A DNA stretch of 64,000 bases from positions 6,636,758 to 6,700,757 of the forward strand of contig JAMKCF010000001.1 of assembly GCA_023634235.1 (NCBI GenBank), read 5' to 3'. A program made the position numbers and the translations under genes. The notes beneath the pieces are model-generated. The model was given only the letters and a program-made list of their open reading frames with translations. It did no database searches and was not told the DNA's origin. The stretch's first letter is position 1; every line of letters starts with the position of its first letter. The stretch is from Pisaster brevispinus. Its lineage: Eukaryota > Echinodermata > Asteroidea > Forcipulatida > Asteriidae. Shown in pieces: positions 11,701-23,500 of this stretch.

Positions 11701-14700
11701 GTCTGAATGGAGACCTCCTGAACCTAACAGACATGATTAGGAATAATGAAAGCATTCCACAGGATTTTCATTAAATCCCCATGCACAGGCAACAAAATTT
11801 ACCCAGTGTTTTGGGGAAATATGAACTATTTCTAAAAACAAAAAATAGTGCTCTTAATAGGAAAACTGATTATTTGGTACAGAAATGTCTCTATGTTTCA
11901 AAGGTGGAGAAATTCACATAAGAAGAAGCTTGTATTTTACAACAGGAACTGTGCCATTCCAGACATGCATCTACATGCACTGATTGTACATGTTTGACCA
12001 ATATCTGTTAAGCTGTTATAAAAGAAGAATTGACACCTCTTGCTGACATCTACAAACAGTATTGCCCTGGCAAAGTGTATGTATCTACTAAAGCAGTCCG
12101 ATTTCTCATGAGTATGCCTGTTGTCATAATGGTGATTGGCAAACCAGGAAGATGTCAGCTGTATGTTATGCCAAAAGTGGACACCATCAACTATGTACAG
12201 ATGCACAAACATATGCAACATTTGTGCACCAAAGAAGGAAGCTCCGGTAATGCAAATGGACTGTCGAAAGACCTATTGAGATCTATATGCAGCCTGGCTT
12301 CAACTCAGAAGGACAGCATGTTGAGAAAATATGTTGCTTGTGCGGCTTCTGGAAAAGGGTCCAAGAAGGGAAAGAAAGATTATGGTTTTGAAGATTTTAA
12401 TAAAAAGCATAACCTCATAGAGGACTCACTGAAACAAGCCAACGAATTGAGGGAGGCTATTGATCACCTGGCCACAACAGAAGACGTAGCTGTGTTGAGC
12501 ACATTCGGTGTACAAAATATATGTGAAGACAGTGATGAGGATGAAAAGGTGGAGGTGAATGTGGAGGTGAATATGGAGGCAACTGTCTGGGATTCCGATT
12601 CTGATGATAGTTTAGATTCAGAGGTGTGTTTGCCAGAAATAGAATCCGAAGATGAAGACGACAGGTGTAAAGAATTGATCAGAAAGAAGAGGGCTTACAT
12701 CAGAAGAAAGGCTCATCGAAAATTCCTTAAAGAGTGTGCCAATCACTGCCTCCTGAAAAGGAAAGTTCCCAACAGGGTCTCCAAAATAATAAAGGCCCAT
12801 CCAAACATCGGAAAAGATATTGAAGAATTTGTTACCAACAGGCAAATGGGCGCCGATGCTTGGAGAAGAACAGGAGTGACAACATTTGATGGGAACAGTA
12901 AAGTGCGAGGACCAAAAGTAACTTTCAAGAAAATATAACACCACCTTGAACAAAAATATGGTACAAGCATTTCATATGGCTCTGTTGTCCAGCTTTGTGT
13001 CGTTAAACATAAGAGGCGACTGTCAACAAAACGCTACAAAGGAGAAGCAAGAATCATCTGCAAGAGAGCCAGAAAGGGATTTAACCTGAAATATAACCCT
13101 GATGCTCATTGGAGTAATGCTTTCTACAAAAACCTTGATGCCCTACAGCTGAAAGATGGGAGAAACCATACAGTAATAAACAGAGATGACCAAGCTGGCT
13201 TTAGACTAGGAAGTGTGTTGTCATGCAGAATCAGCCAACTTTGACAACAAGGACTGATTTTGTTAATAGGTATCCGTCCATCATACAAACCACATCTTAC
13301 CTGTTTATGGCTACTAAAACTACAAAACCAAAATGTGTTGCTGTGGTGAAGCCACATTTTGTGTTTAAGAAAAATCCACCTCAGCATGCTGCGGATCTGC
13401 AAATGGTCAGCAATCTATTGGATATTAACAAATCAGTGGAATGCATCCGTGTTGATGGGGCTACAGATGAGGGGCCCTCTCATACCGAGGTACAGTTTCA
13501 CTGGACAGAGCGCCATATCCAGCAGGGTCATGCATTCACAATCATCAGCACAAGATACAGCGGCGGCAGTTACCTCAACAAAGTAGAGTTAATGAATGGC
13601 TGCATTGCTCAAGCACATGCTAATTCATTCATCCCATCCACGCTGACAGGCAACAGTTTTAACGATGATGGTCTTGATACAGAAAGGCTTGTAAGTAATT
13701 TAAATGCTGCTTGCGATGTATACATTGACCGGATTCAAGGAGCACCATGCATGGAAACAAAGTTACAGGCCATCAAAGGCTGTCAAGACCAACATGCGGA
13801 GGACATACAAGCCAGAAGGGTAGATTTATTAACATTCCTCAAGGGATCCAAAATGGCAAAGCAGAAACTCCAGCAAGAAAAACCTGAACTGTACAGTAAC
13901 TTTCAGCTTGTTTGGGCAGTTCGTGACCGGCACATGCTGAAGAACCTCCCCGACCAATATGTATTTGCCCTTCAGGCTTGCCACCAACCTGGGTGCCCTC
14001 ATAAGCTGTGCCAGGAAAACACAAATACTCCACAGAATCTGCAGTGGTTCAAGGATGGTCCACTAATCTCCTATATACCGTTGCCTGTTCCAGACGTATC
14101 CACTTGGGGTAATGACTGTGACAAGTGTAGTCAACATGGAATTAGAAAATGTAGTGGTCACTTCAAGAACCCAGATGAAAGTTTCCAGCATAGGAAAGAT
14201 GGAGGAAGCCCAATGTCAATTCCCCCATCACAGGTCATCAAAAATTTTGTCATAAGTTGTAAGAACAAAACCATCACAGAAGGGGACATAGAGGAGCTTG
14301 CCAAGAAAGTGTTACTGCCAACAAATGAAGTCCACATCTACTTAGATCATCTTAAACACGTACAAAGACGAAGGCAGGCGGGAGCGAGGAAAGCTGCTGA
14401 AACAAGAAGACGGCAACGTGAGTATCGCAATTAACAATTAATAATTACCATGATGCAATCATGCAAAATGAGACTACTTTTTCCTGATGGTACCAATTAT
14501 CAATGTTCGTTCCCCTTCTCAAAAGTGCATCTTTCCTCACAGATCACATTAATTTCTCCAATCTTCATGATCATTGAAGTGGTTTGAATTGTTGTGTACT
14601 TTGACGTCACAGGGAAAAGGTCTATAATATCAAGCAGAATATAAATTATGCACAATTGTGAAATAGTATATATTGGGCAAAGATTGTGTTGTTATTTATT

Positions 14701-14845
14701 GGCTATTCAATATCTCAAAACTAATTATCTGCGTGATTGCATCACCATGTTCAAGTTTAACAATAATATGGACAGTTTTGTCTCATCTGGAACATCAAAT
14801 TTGCAATTTAGTTAAGAAATTTAAGTCATCACAATTTAATTACAG

Positions 14846-15121
14846 AGGCAGGAAACCATCCAAATGATGTAGTACCTGTACCCAACTTAAATGACAAACC
14901 TAACAGTGAGGATGATCAAGAACGTCAACAAGAAGAGGACCTGGCCCAAAATGCTGAGAGTCAGGAAGAGAACATCTGCTGGTGTAAAAACCCATCATCA
15001 CAAGACGGGAAAGAAATCAAGTGCTCAAACGATGACTGCCCAACAGGAATCTTTCACTATTCATGCCTGGGTCTGTTACATGCACCCCCAGATCTGGTCT
15101 GGCTTTGTCCTGATTGCCAAG
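14846..15121 (+). CDS. Exon with the first PHD finger of the PHD-element gene
   Basis: The exon follows TTTAATTACAG and ends at G|GTAAAT, phase 1 on both sides. An acidic, Gln-rich linker leads into C-x-C-x12-C-x4-C-x5-H-x2-C-x13-C-x2-C, a complete PHD finger. No stop interrupts it. PHD fingers usually read histone H3 tails; a role in choosing insertion sites by chromatin state is an inference. Confidence 0.8.
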
Positions 15122-15770
15122 GTAAATATAGGTTCAAATAAAGGTGTACGTAATCCTTAAATTTATCTTATATAATTTGGTCAAACAACAGATTTTTCTG
15201 AAATTTGTATGAATGAACTGTTTGAGTCTGTCCAAAATCATTGATGACAATTGGTGTTGAAGAAAGGTTTTGATATAGGACAAAATGGGCAAGAAACATT
15301 TTTTTTTATCATTTTGGGGGATCACTGACAATAATTCAAAAGTTGCCATTGTAAGAAAACAAATCTACTTCACTGTTTAATTGTACGGTACTCATTACTT
15401 TTAAAAGCAAGCTAGACATTTTATACAACTTTGACAATTTTGGGTGCTTAATTTGTTTGTTTTTTGAGATCGTATAATATGAGTAATAGCTGGTTGAATT
15501 TGTCAACAACAACAAATATTCTAGTGATTGAAACACACCAAATGTGTACTGTAACATTGCATAGAGATCAACAAGAATCTTTCTTGTGAATTATGAGTTT
15601 GACACACTGGGTAATTATGACTAATCTAACAAGTTTACCATACTGAACTAGAAACTGCAAATGAAGATTGTGAGGTGCTTATTCCAAGTTAGCAGTTTTT
15701 CTTGCCCTGACATCTCTTCCCCTGACATTTTACCATTTTAATCCTAATTTAAATTTATTTCAAATCGCAG

Positions 15771-15931
15771 GTGAATCTACAGTGTACTGCCTTTGCCAAC
15801 AAGGAGAGTATGGGCGGATGGTTCAGTGTGATAATCCAGAATGCCGAGATGTTTGGTTTCATTACCAATGTGTAGGGATTCGCAGAAAGCCCCAGGGGGA
15901 ATGGAAGTGCCCGAATTGCAAAGTTGAATAG
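15771..15931 (+). CDS. Last exon with the second, ING-type PHD finger
   Basis: It begins after CAAATCGCAG and ends at TAG 15929-15931. It encodes CLCQQGEYGRMVQCDN followed by CRDVWFHYQCVG and WKCPNC, a complete ING-like C4HC3 finger ending four residues before the stop. The aromatic and acidic positions that form the H3K4me3 pocket in ING proteins look present (YGRM, CDN, W). Confidence 0.8.
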
Positions 15932-16032
15932 TGTTACATGTATTACCCATTAAGTCTTAACCATGCAAGGAGGCCGGAACTGACATTGAACCACTATGTT
16001 GAAACAAAGTGTATTGCAGTTTTCTTGTGGGA

Positions 16033-16247
16033 TTAAAGGGACTGTTTCATCATGATCAAAGTAGGTAGGCTTGTGGCTGTACATGGAATGATGATCTCTC
16101 ACCTAGTTACAGCAAGTGCATGTGCACTCTCCATAGATACGATGTGGAGGGAGCTCGGAGGGTGCACATGTGCAAAACTAGGTGAGAGTTCATAATTCCA
16201 TGTACAACCACAGGCCTACTTTGATCATGACGACACAGCCCCTTTAA
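16033..16247. mobile_element. 215-bp MITE flanked by TTAA
   Basis: Inverted repeats (AGGGACTGTTTCATCATGAT against the reverse of ATCATGACGACACAGCCCCT) continue for about 60 bp on each side. TTAA abuts both ends, the target used by piggyBac and Kolobok elements. No coding capacity. Confidence 0.75.
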
Positions 16248-16513
16248 GCTTGACGTCACTCCATTTTTAAGCCTTACAAACAGTCACCAGTTGATACTAA
16301 GTAGTGATACCAAAGTTTCTCCTTACAGATTTCCGATCAGTCCTACTATGTAGACAATTCAACATCTGCACTATGCAGCTAACCATCCAATCTTTGCCAT
16401 TCAGTTATTATACACAATAGGCATAAACTTACAGTAATTAAATCGTAATAGTACTGTAATAATAAATCACATGTTTGCAACATACTCAGGTTTTTTTAAG
16501 CAATTTACTTTCA

Positions 16514-17010
16514 ACATACTCAGGTTTTTTTTAAAGCAATTAATTTTATTGACTAAATATTATGTTATGGTGCTTTCCAGAAGTTGATTTAAGTTGTGTT
16601 TTTAACGAACCTTTGGTTAAAAAGGTCATGGCCAGCTTGTAAAAGTGTGCTTTCCATTCCAAACTTAGTGTTAATACCAAAGGTTTATTACATTTGATCA
16701 TGTAAATATTTTTTGAAATATTCTAGTTCAAATTGTAAACTTCCTTAATTACTGGATCTTACTGTACTCAGATTTTTTAAAGCAGTTACCTTCATTGACT
16801 GTAAATATTATGGTATGGTGCTTTCAAGAATTTGATAATTCAGGTGTTTTTTAAACCCAAATTGGTTAAAAAGCTCACGGTTAGCTTGTAAAAGTGTGCT
16901 TTCCATTCCAAACTTCCTGTTAATACAAACAGTTTATTACAATTGAACATGTAATAATTGTTTAAAATATTCTAGTTCAAATTTGAAACCCCACTTATTA
17001 AGGGATCTTA
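16514..17010. repeat. Two diverged tandem units of about 246 bp
   Basis: 16514-16759 and 16760-17010 align throughout, sharing TATGGTGCTTTC, GTAAAAGTGTGCTTTCCATT and TATTCTAGTTCAAAT. AT-rich, non-coding. A 28-bp piece of the unit start is repeated again at 16480-16510. Confidence 0.8.
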
Positions 17011-17019
17011 CCATTATCA

Positions 17020-18040
17020 CTCATGAGTGATATATCTCAATTTTATTCCAAGTTGTTTTGATAAAATCTTCTCTGACAGCTGTTTACCTTTCTTATAAAA
17101 GGATTTATGCATTTCAAAATATTTACTACTGTATACTATAGTTAAAAGTTGCAGACCATGTCGAAAAGAGTAGGGGATCATCCCACGGTTATGTTACATA
17201 CTGGTACACCCTACTCTAGATCCCAGAGTAAGGACCCCGTTGTCAAAAAACAAAATCAAACAACACATCTTCGATATCATGTTTGTGTACTCAACACATT
17301 TCTTGCAAAAAAAATTAACAAACTATGTTTGTTTATATTTGATATTCCCAATACATTAATAAAAAAAACTAAGATCTCTAAGGAAATATTGTTGTCATGT
17401 ACAGGCTTTTTTGTTCTTGAACTCTATTTGAAGCTTGACTGACTTGGGCTTAACCTGGGAACTGAAATATAAACAAAAGATGCATGTATGCGTCAATGAA
17501 AACTGATTATGAAGTTGAGCTGTTCTCATTACACATTGAAGACGTTTTAAATGTTCAGTCCTGATCACTACGACCTCATCAAGCACAACAGCCATCGCGA
17601 GTGAAAATTTTAGCGAGGGGCCTACAGTACATGTACGGCTTCCTTGTGTTAAAAACAACTGCTCAACTTTATAACCATGTTTACTATGCAAATGACGTTC
17701 ATTGACCCCTTGTACGACGCGAAGCGCACCTATACACGCATCTTAACCCGTCTGCCACTTTGGGAGTCAAAATGTAGACCTCACAATGAATGTCAGCCTC
17801 GCTACCATGGGCAGCGCGCCCTATCGATACCTCTCGTCACGAACTAACGACCGAGCAAGGCATTCTGGGAAAGAAAGAAAAAAAACCGGCACGGTGAGAT
17901 CATACACAACTGGAAACGAGGTTGACAAGGTATTGACTCTAAAAACGGTGAAATGATTGTCGCGCATTTCGCAGCTGTGCGTTCCGATCCGCGTCAGTCT
18001 GCATCTGGTGGATCCGCAAGCATTGGTTGTGTGAAGGCTT
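17020..18040. other. No convincing gene (right interior of the PHD element)
   Basis: Short open frames only, without domains or splice support. GC content rises after 17700 towards the right-end minisatellite. Confidence 0.4.
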
Positions 18041-18041
18041 T

Positions 18042-18345
18042 GAATATAAATGCCTGGGCTGGGATCGTGCGAGACAAAATGCCCCGTATGTCGGGGCCGG
18101 GATAGTGCAAGGTTTGTAACAAATGCCCCGCATGTCGGGGCCGGGATCGTGCGGTGGTTGTTATAAATGCCCCGCATGTCGGGGTCGGGATCGTGTGGGG
18201 GTTGTTATAAATGCCCTGCATGCCTGGGCCGGGATCGTGCGGGGGATGTTATAAATGCCCCGCATGCCTGGGCCGGGATCGTGCGGGGTTTGTTAATTAA
18301 TGCACCACATGCCGGGGCCAGGGTATAGCCGGGGATGTACAAAAA
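18042..18345. repeat. GC-rich minisatellite, about 6 units of 44 bp
   Basis: Units begin at 18082, 18126, 18170, 18214, 18258 and 18303 with CCCCGCATGTCGGGGCCGGG and end in TTGTTATAAATG. Like the left-end array it alternates a GC-rich palindrome with an AT-rich spacer, but the unit sequence differs. Confidence 0.9.
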
Positions 18346-18433
18346 ACAAGTGTCCCGCCCGGCCGGGCAGTAGCGGGGCATGGCAGGGACTATCACGCTG
18401 TGCCATTTTTACATTCCCGGCCAAGTCCCCGCT

Positions 18434-18476
18434 AGTCCCGGGTCCCCCAGGGCCGGGACTACAATTGATATGTGCA
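18434..18476 (-). repeat. Right terminal inverted repeat of the PHD element
   Basis: Reverse complement of 6946-6988 with two mismatches, followed by the TAA target duplicate at 18477-18479. Confidence 0.8.
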
Positions 18477-18479
18477 TAA

Positions 18480-19990
18480 CAGGGAAATTCTAACCATGGA
18501 GGCAGTCAGTGCAAAGCTAGCTAGGGGTCCGAAAAGTGCTTCTTTCATTTGCTGCGTATGCATGACCGTCGTGGTTATGCATAACTAATGAGCTCGGAGG
18601 ACACGTTTTCAAAAATTCATTTCGGGAAAATTAAACACTTTAACCAAAAAAAAAAAAACATCACATAACGGAGCAATAATGTGTCATTGTACCTACAAAA
18701 ATGATGGCATAATTTGTTGTGTTCAAAATTAAGAAATATGAGCCCAAAAACATTAGCCTCTGTGTGCAGAAACAACGGTCTCCGGAAGTCTATTTTTTAA
18801 TAGTTAACGAAATTGTGCCGAATAATTTTCCTTACTGAGTGTTAGATTTACTCTTCATGTAGTCTTTTGCTATATTCGTTTTTTTCTAAAGAAACTCGAA
18901 ACAGTCAAGTTCACTTAGAGAATCCGTCTCCGTCAGCGTAACCCGTTCAGAATCGAAATGTCCGGCACGACTCGCTTGCAAAATGAGAGCCCGAATTAGA
19001 TTGGTCAGACTGTGCATCAAACTAACTGCACTATCTTGCCAATATAACCAATCAGCTGCTGCGTAAGAAAACGCTAGGCAAGTTGATTGTGTGCGGCTCC
19101 CTACTTACTACGTAAATATGAAAGCTGTGTTTGGTAAACATTGAGGTACCCGACTATTTAGCGACTCGCGGTTTCGTTGTGAAAAGAAAAACTTGTACTC
19201 CAGTCAGCTACTGGGGAAACCAATTTATGTTTACGTTTGGTCTCACCATGGTCTCGCAAACTTTTCACTTTGCCTCCCGAGCGTTTGGCTTTTCAAATGT
19301 ATGTTTTGTGCATTCGTCATGTAGACCTAAGGCTTGCTAAACCCATTAAAATAAACCAACACATAACCATTTTTAAGCATTAATCAGATGCTAAAACAAA
19401 TCTCCATGGTTTATACTCTTAATACTACTCATGCTAGTCTTAGTCTTAACTTAGTCTTATTTCAGATGCACTATTTTCTTGTAAGGCATCACCGTCATGA
19501 GCCCAGTCCCACATATGTATTTATTTAATTATTTATTTGCACCTCTTGTAAGGGGTCAGTAGTCAATTTAATAATTATTAACCACCAAAATAAAAACACT
19601 GTCACATTTTTTCCTGTTTTATGGAAACATTTATTTGTTTTCAGTTTCTTCTTTCAGCTGCATGAATGTCTCACACGCACAGTTACCAACATTTTCATGT
19701 ACACACAAATATAAAATATATAAAACATAAAAATAAAAATGTATAAATCACACACAAGTATTGAGGAAGTACAATTAAAAGTAATTGTAGGGACACCCAG
19801 GTAATTAGGAGACCTGTTAATTACCAAAGTTGAAATACTTTCTACTTGATACTTATTTTCGTGCTTATCTTTGTAGTATCACAACCCATTTGTAATACAA
19901 CTTTTGGCACACTTTGGCATGTTTAGTATTGTATAAAATCAGGTAAATATTAATAATGAAAACCCTGTAAAGCAATGAACGTTGCTTTTT
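18480..19990. other. No gene seen
   Basis: Resumed interior of the CACTA-like element. A short open frame at 19131-19340 has no support. 19500-19900 is AT-rich. Confidence 0.4.
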
Positions 19991-19995
19991 ACCTT

Positions 19996-20250
19996 CAAGG
20001 TATTATACAGAATTGGTAAGGATACAAACATGTTGCTTTATTAATATTGCTTTGTTTCAGTTTTGACAATGAAATTCATACTAGAGACATTTTTTCCCCG
20101 GTGAAATAGTTCCCTCTGAAATTAAGTCATGTTTGAGAAAACTGTATCTGAAAACCTGAAGAAAAAAGGAAAAAAAAAAACATTAGCTGATCCCACCACA
20201 TTCACTACTACTATTTTGTCAGCTCTACCAATCCTGTATAATACCTTCAA
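19996..20250. mobile_element. 255-bp MITE with AAGGTATTATACAG ends
   Basis: AAGGTATTATACAGAATTGG on the left is matched in inverse by CCAATCCTGTATAATACCTT on the right. Related ends occur at 6447 and near 23011. Non-coding. Confidence 0.65.
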
Positions 20251-20407
20251 CACAAAAATCAGACACCTAAGTCCATGTACCTTGCTACAATACAAATAAT
20301 AAATAACCTTAAGGGTCACAGATTGGTTTTTGTCTGTGTAACAGCCAAACAAAATTAACAAAAATGTCACCATATGTTCACATGAACGAAGAATTCATCA
20401 GTGTTGC

Positions 20408-20505
20408 AGTCGAGACCCAAGAGTCCAAAACCGAGACCGAGACCAAGACCGAGACCTGAAGGTCCGAGACCGAGACCTAGACCATGGAAGACCGAGACCG
20501 AGACC
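20408..20505. repeat. (CCGAGA)n simple repeat
   Basis: Imperfect hexamer array built of GAGACC/CCGAGA. Confidence 0.8.
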
Positions 20506-21299
20506 CTAATGAATAAATGCCTTAATAAAAGAGTCGAGCAAAGTTGTTAACTGTATGCACAATTTCTCATGAAAACAAGTTAACTACATTTGAAAAGAAT
20601 TGTAAAATTCAGCTACAAAAAACAAGAGATTGTATTCCTGACTCTTCATCATATAAAAAAGAAAAGTGCTTAAATAAAAGCACTTTCATTTTGTTTACCA
20701 GGCCTAGACATCAACCATGTGAGCTTCTAAGATTTTTGCTTTTTTTTAGTTTACAAATCTGTATGAAAGACCTACCCAGCACAAATTGGGGAAACAATTG
20801 CAGTCTGTAATTTCTTCGATGGGTAGTTTGTATATTTCATTGAAAGGGATGATACAATATTAATACATATATCCCAAAACCAAAATAAAAACACTTTGAC
20901 CAAACCATTGGTCAGGTGAAACAAACATGATAAATGCCGGTTGACAAATGTACATCTTAAAAGAAAAAAATTGTATTTATTTGTGGCACATTTTATAGAA
21001 AATTCTCCCTGCATTTTAAAAACATGAGCATTTCCAACATTTCCGCTAACAGTCTAGCCCGATGGGGTTGCATGATAATGTCACCCCTGCTGAAGACTCT
21101 CCATAGCTTTTTGTTTTTGTTTTAGAGGTACATTCTTCAGTATACATTTTGAAACTGTTTGAAACTGTCATTTGTGCCAATACCCTTATATGAATTGAAC
21201 GCCCTCCAACAGCACATCAAAGACATAAAAGACAAGGAAATTTAATCGACTGTTGCCCAACTCTACAGTCGGTAACCAATCACTCTATGGCCCTACATT

Positions 21300-21427
21300 T
21301 AAAGGAAACATTTTCCTATTTAGCAAGAAATATGTCGCTCCTGGCTGGGTTATAACATCAGGAAGAAACCAGTCACTGTTTAAGTTCCTCGGCAAGTACC
21401 TCATGATGGAATCACCCAATACTTTAA
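21300..21427 (-). CDS. Putative SGNH-hydrolase-like exon
   Basis: Read leftward, an exon after TTTTTTCAAG encodes KVLGDSIMRYLPRNL and later TQPGATYFLL. GDS followed by a Gly in PGA fits blocks I and II of SGNH/GDSL esterases. A weak donor (AATGTAGGG) follows; otherwise the frame stops at TAG soon after. The block III (GxND) region is not visible nearby. It may belong with the exon at 22339-22577, though the phases do not join directly, so an exon would be missing between them. Confidence 0.35.
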
Positions 21428-21637
21428 CTTGAAAAAATGGTAGGTCATCAAGAGTGCTAGGCCTGAAATTGAAGGGAAATGGAAACAATAAGATAATCTT
21501 TTCATTTTATTAAATCTTTGTTCTAACCCAGCCCCATCAGATATTAGAAAAAAGATTAAAACAATTTTTTTCCCGACCAAACTTACCATGATTCAATTTT
21601 CTATAAACAAATTTACAAAACAAAATAAGCATGACTA

Positions 21638-21867
21638 GGGCCCAATTTCATAGCTCTGCTTACCGCAGAATTCTGTGCTTGCGATCACCATTCTCCGCTT
21701 ACTGTGCAAGCGCCGAATTTCTGCGCTAGCTGTGTAAGCGAAGAATGCCTAGTATTTTAGTAACATGGAGTACACACGCGCACAAGCAAAAATTCACTGC
21801 TAACCCGTGAAACATAAGCGCTGATTCTTTTCTCACGTTACGGTAAGCAGAGCCATGAAATTGGGCC
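21638..21867. mobile_element. 230-bp MITE, GGGCCCAATTTCATAG family
   Basis: GGGCCCAATTTCATAGCTCT with TGCTTACCG on the left pairs with CGGTAAGCAGAGCCATGAAA and TTGGGCC on the right. Shares its outer 16 bp with the element at 8552 but differs inside. Confidence 0.8.
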
Positions 21868-22084
21868 AAGACAACGAGCCAAATTATAATAAAATTAAAG
21901 TAAACTACTGTCTGATCTGATAAAGCTGAATGCTGAAATTGACTTGCATTTTTTACGCATCAATTTCAATAAAAAAGAAATCAAAAAAGGCTAAATCAGA
22001 TTGGAGTACCTCGAGGTGCATTTAATTACAGAGCTTCATGCATTACTGACATGACTGAAACCTTCCTCCATGATTTCTTTCAGT

Positions 22085-22215
22085 AAACACCTTGACAGTA
22101 GTAGTATGTATCCCTACCCTAGTGTAGTACTGTCAGTGACTGTAGTAGTACTAGTACTCGTAGTAGTACTGTACTGTAGTAAAACACTAGACAGTACAGT
22201 ACAGTACAGTACAGA
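22085..22215. repeat. GTAGTA/AGTAC low-complexity repeat
   Basis: Runs of GTAGTACT and ACAGTACAGTAC. A similar CTACTAGTA-type patch lies at 8450-8520. Confidence 0.8.
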
Positions 22216-22338
22216 CAAGACCAACAAGCCATGTGTCTGGCCGGATATTGTCAGTGTTTGGTCTTACGAAAAATTGAAATGAACACGAAATTTTTTAACA
22301 CAAAACATTACCGCTAATGACAAAATTTGGATACTCAC

Positions 22339-22577
22339 TTTTCATGCTTGACCAGTAGCATTGTAACAAACTCCGTATTTGACATGCGGAGTTCCATTGC
22401 TTTGGTTCTCCACCGCTGCATCAACGAAATTGGTAGTTTCATACTACCAGACCACTCTCTCAACAACTTCTGGCGAACCCGAAACTGTAGGCTTGAACTT
22501 TTTTTGAAGCATTGTGCGAACTTATTTTTGCACTTTTGGAAACCTTCTTGTTTGCAGTCTAAGTTATTGTGCTCCAT
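22339..22577 (-). CDS. Putative first exon of a leftward gene, function unknown
   Basis: ATG at 22577 on the minus strand opens an 80-codon frame that ends at a strong donor (GAAAA|GTGAGT). The product is basic, with KKSSSLQFRVRQKLLREWS and LMQRWRTKAMELRMSNTEFV. It looks like real coding sequence, perhaps a small DNA-binding helical domain, but I do not recognise it. The GC-rich, CpG-containing stretch just upstream (22660-22860) could be its promoter. Lying near the right end of the CACTA-like element and pointing inward, it could be a second gene of that element. Confidence 0.4.
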
Positions 22578-22899
22578 ATTGTGATACTAATAATTATCTC
22601 TGGTCCTTGCTCTATGTAATAACTAGCACTAGCAGAGGACTTTGACAAATACATTGCAGAAAGTATTGAGTGCCGAAAAGTCGTCAATCAACACACAAGC
22701 ACCTCGGGATTGACGCGCGCTCTGTACGTATGCGGCGGGGGAAGTCCCCGCCATCGAGCCATTTGCGAATGATTTGTTCTCGCCAACTGAGAATTCAATG
22801 CCTCTGTTGCAGTCGTGTGAGGGCAGCATTAAACGAATTAAAAAACAAAAACAAAACGTTTTATCGCGCGTGATAAAAAGCAATTGTTTTACTAACTTC

Positions 22900-23500
22900 T
22901 CGAAAATTAAAGCATTTCAAGGAAAAATATTTTAAGAGAAGTTTTCTACCATGACCATCTTTATACCATGTAAGTTAGGTGTAAAACTGTGAGGTTTTAT
23001 TTTATTTTGTTTACCAATCCTGTAGATTACATTTAATGAAAATTGTGTTTTTATGTCAAGGGAATGTATAATGTTGAAATAAATGTCCAATTGATTGCAT
23101 AAAAAAACATTTTCACATGAAGTAGTGCAAACTAATGGGGTTTAGGAAGACAAATGGATAAGAAGGAAATATTTCTTTACATAATATGTTCTGTGTTGAT
23201 ACTGAAGTTTCAGCAATGCTCATGCTTTTTAAAAGGAGGTTATAATAAATAAGAGACGCATCCATTTTCCCAAACCAACTTAATGGCACACAAGCTTACC
23301 ATATAGCCAAATGCTGTACTAAATGAGCAAACTAATTTATAATAAGCTTTACTTGTCAGACTTGTTATCACGCTATCATGGCTGTGTTGGTTAAAACTTC
23401 ATGGATCCGTTGAAAATGTTTATATTTGAGTTGTATTCATTGCTGCTGTACAACCAGTACAACTTGATGTAACTATTATTATGGTGGACATTGACAATAA
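22900..23500. other. No gene seen
   Basis: AT-rich. Contains one ACAGGATTGG-type MITE end near 23011. Confidence 0.4.

Larger units (their letters stand above)
9345..15931 (+). pseudogene. PHD-finger transposase-like gene, six or more exons, decayed
   Basis: The exons join in consistent phase: to 9420, 9911-10000, 10448-10518, 10843-14417, 14846-15121 and 15771-15931, all with GT/AG junctions. ATG 9345 is the first start in the first exon; an upstream leader exon is likely because an acceptor precedes it. Order: low-complexity N terminus; a basic coiled coil (11080-11370); three to four Gly/Asp-rich repeats with QGDRG/QGD motifs (11480-11660); an acidic region; a core with RDDQAGFRL, LTTRTDFVNRYPS, VDGATDEGPS and NKVELMNG; Cys clusters; two PHD fingers. 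The core resembles RNase H-fold transposases, with Asp 13454-13456 a possible catalytic residue. Lesions: frameshift near 11070, TAA at 11772, 11919, 12009 and 12936, and a frameshift near 13195-13240. It is the only gene of the enclosing element. The core matches a widespread uncharacterised invertebrate family from memory; the superfamily is unresolved. Confidence 0.7.
6946..18476. mobile_element. 11.5-kb DNA transposon carrying a PHD-finger gene
   Basis: The termini are 43-bp inverted repeats (41/43 identical) beginning TGCAC and containing GTAGTCCCGGCCCTGGGGGA. TAA lies directly outside each end (6943-6945 and 18477-18479), a 3-bp target duplication. Inside the left end is a 54-57 bp minisatellite, inside the right end an unrelated 44-bp one. 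One gene of at least six exons (9345-15931) occupies the middle. A 3-bp duplication fits Academ, PIF/Harbinger or CMC groups; I cannot place it further. It sits within the larger CACTA-like element. Confidence 0.75.

Noticed and set aside
7054..18345. Regularly spaced palindromic repeats resembling a CRISPR array
   Set aside because: Units are contiguous and the spacers are not unique. The DNA is eukaryotic and the arrays lie inside transposon ends.
17821..18396. Several overlapping minus-strand frames with repeated HAGH/TIPAPTCGA peptides
   Set aside because: By-product of the 44-bp minisatellite in shifting frames; no domain and no splice signals.
6943..18479. Assignment of the PHD element to PIF/Harbinger from its TAA target duplicate
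   Set aside because: A 3-bp TAA duplicate alone is not decisive, and the core motifs do not look like a Harbinger nuclease with a Myb partner.
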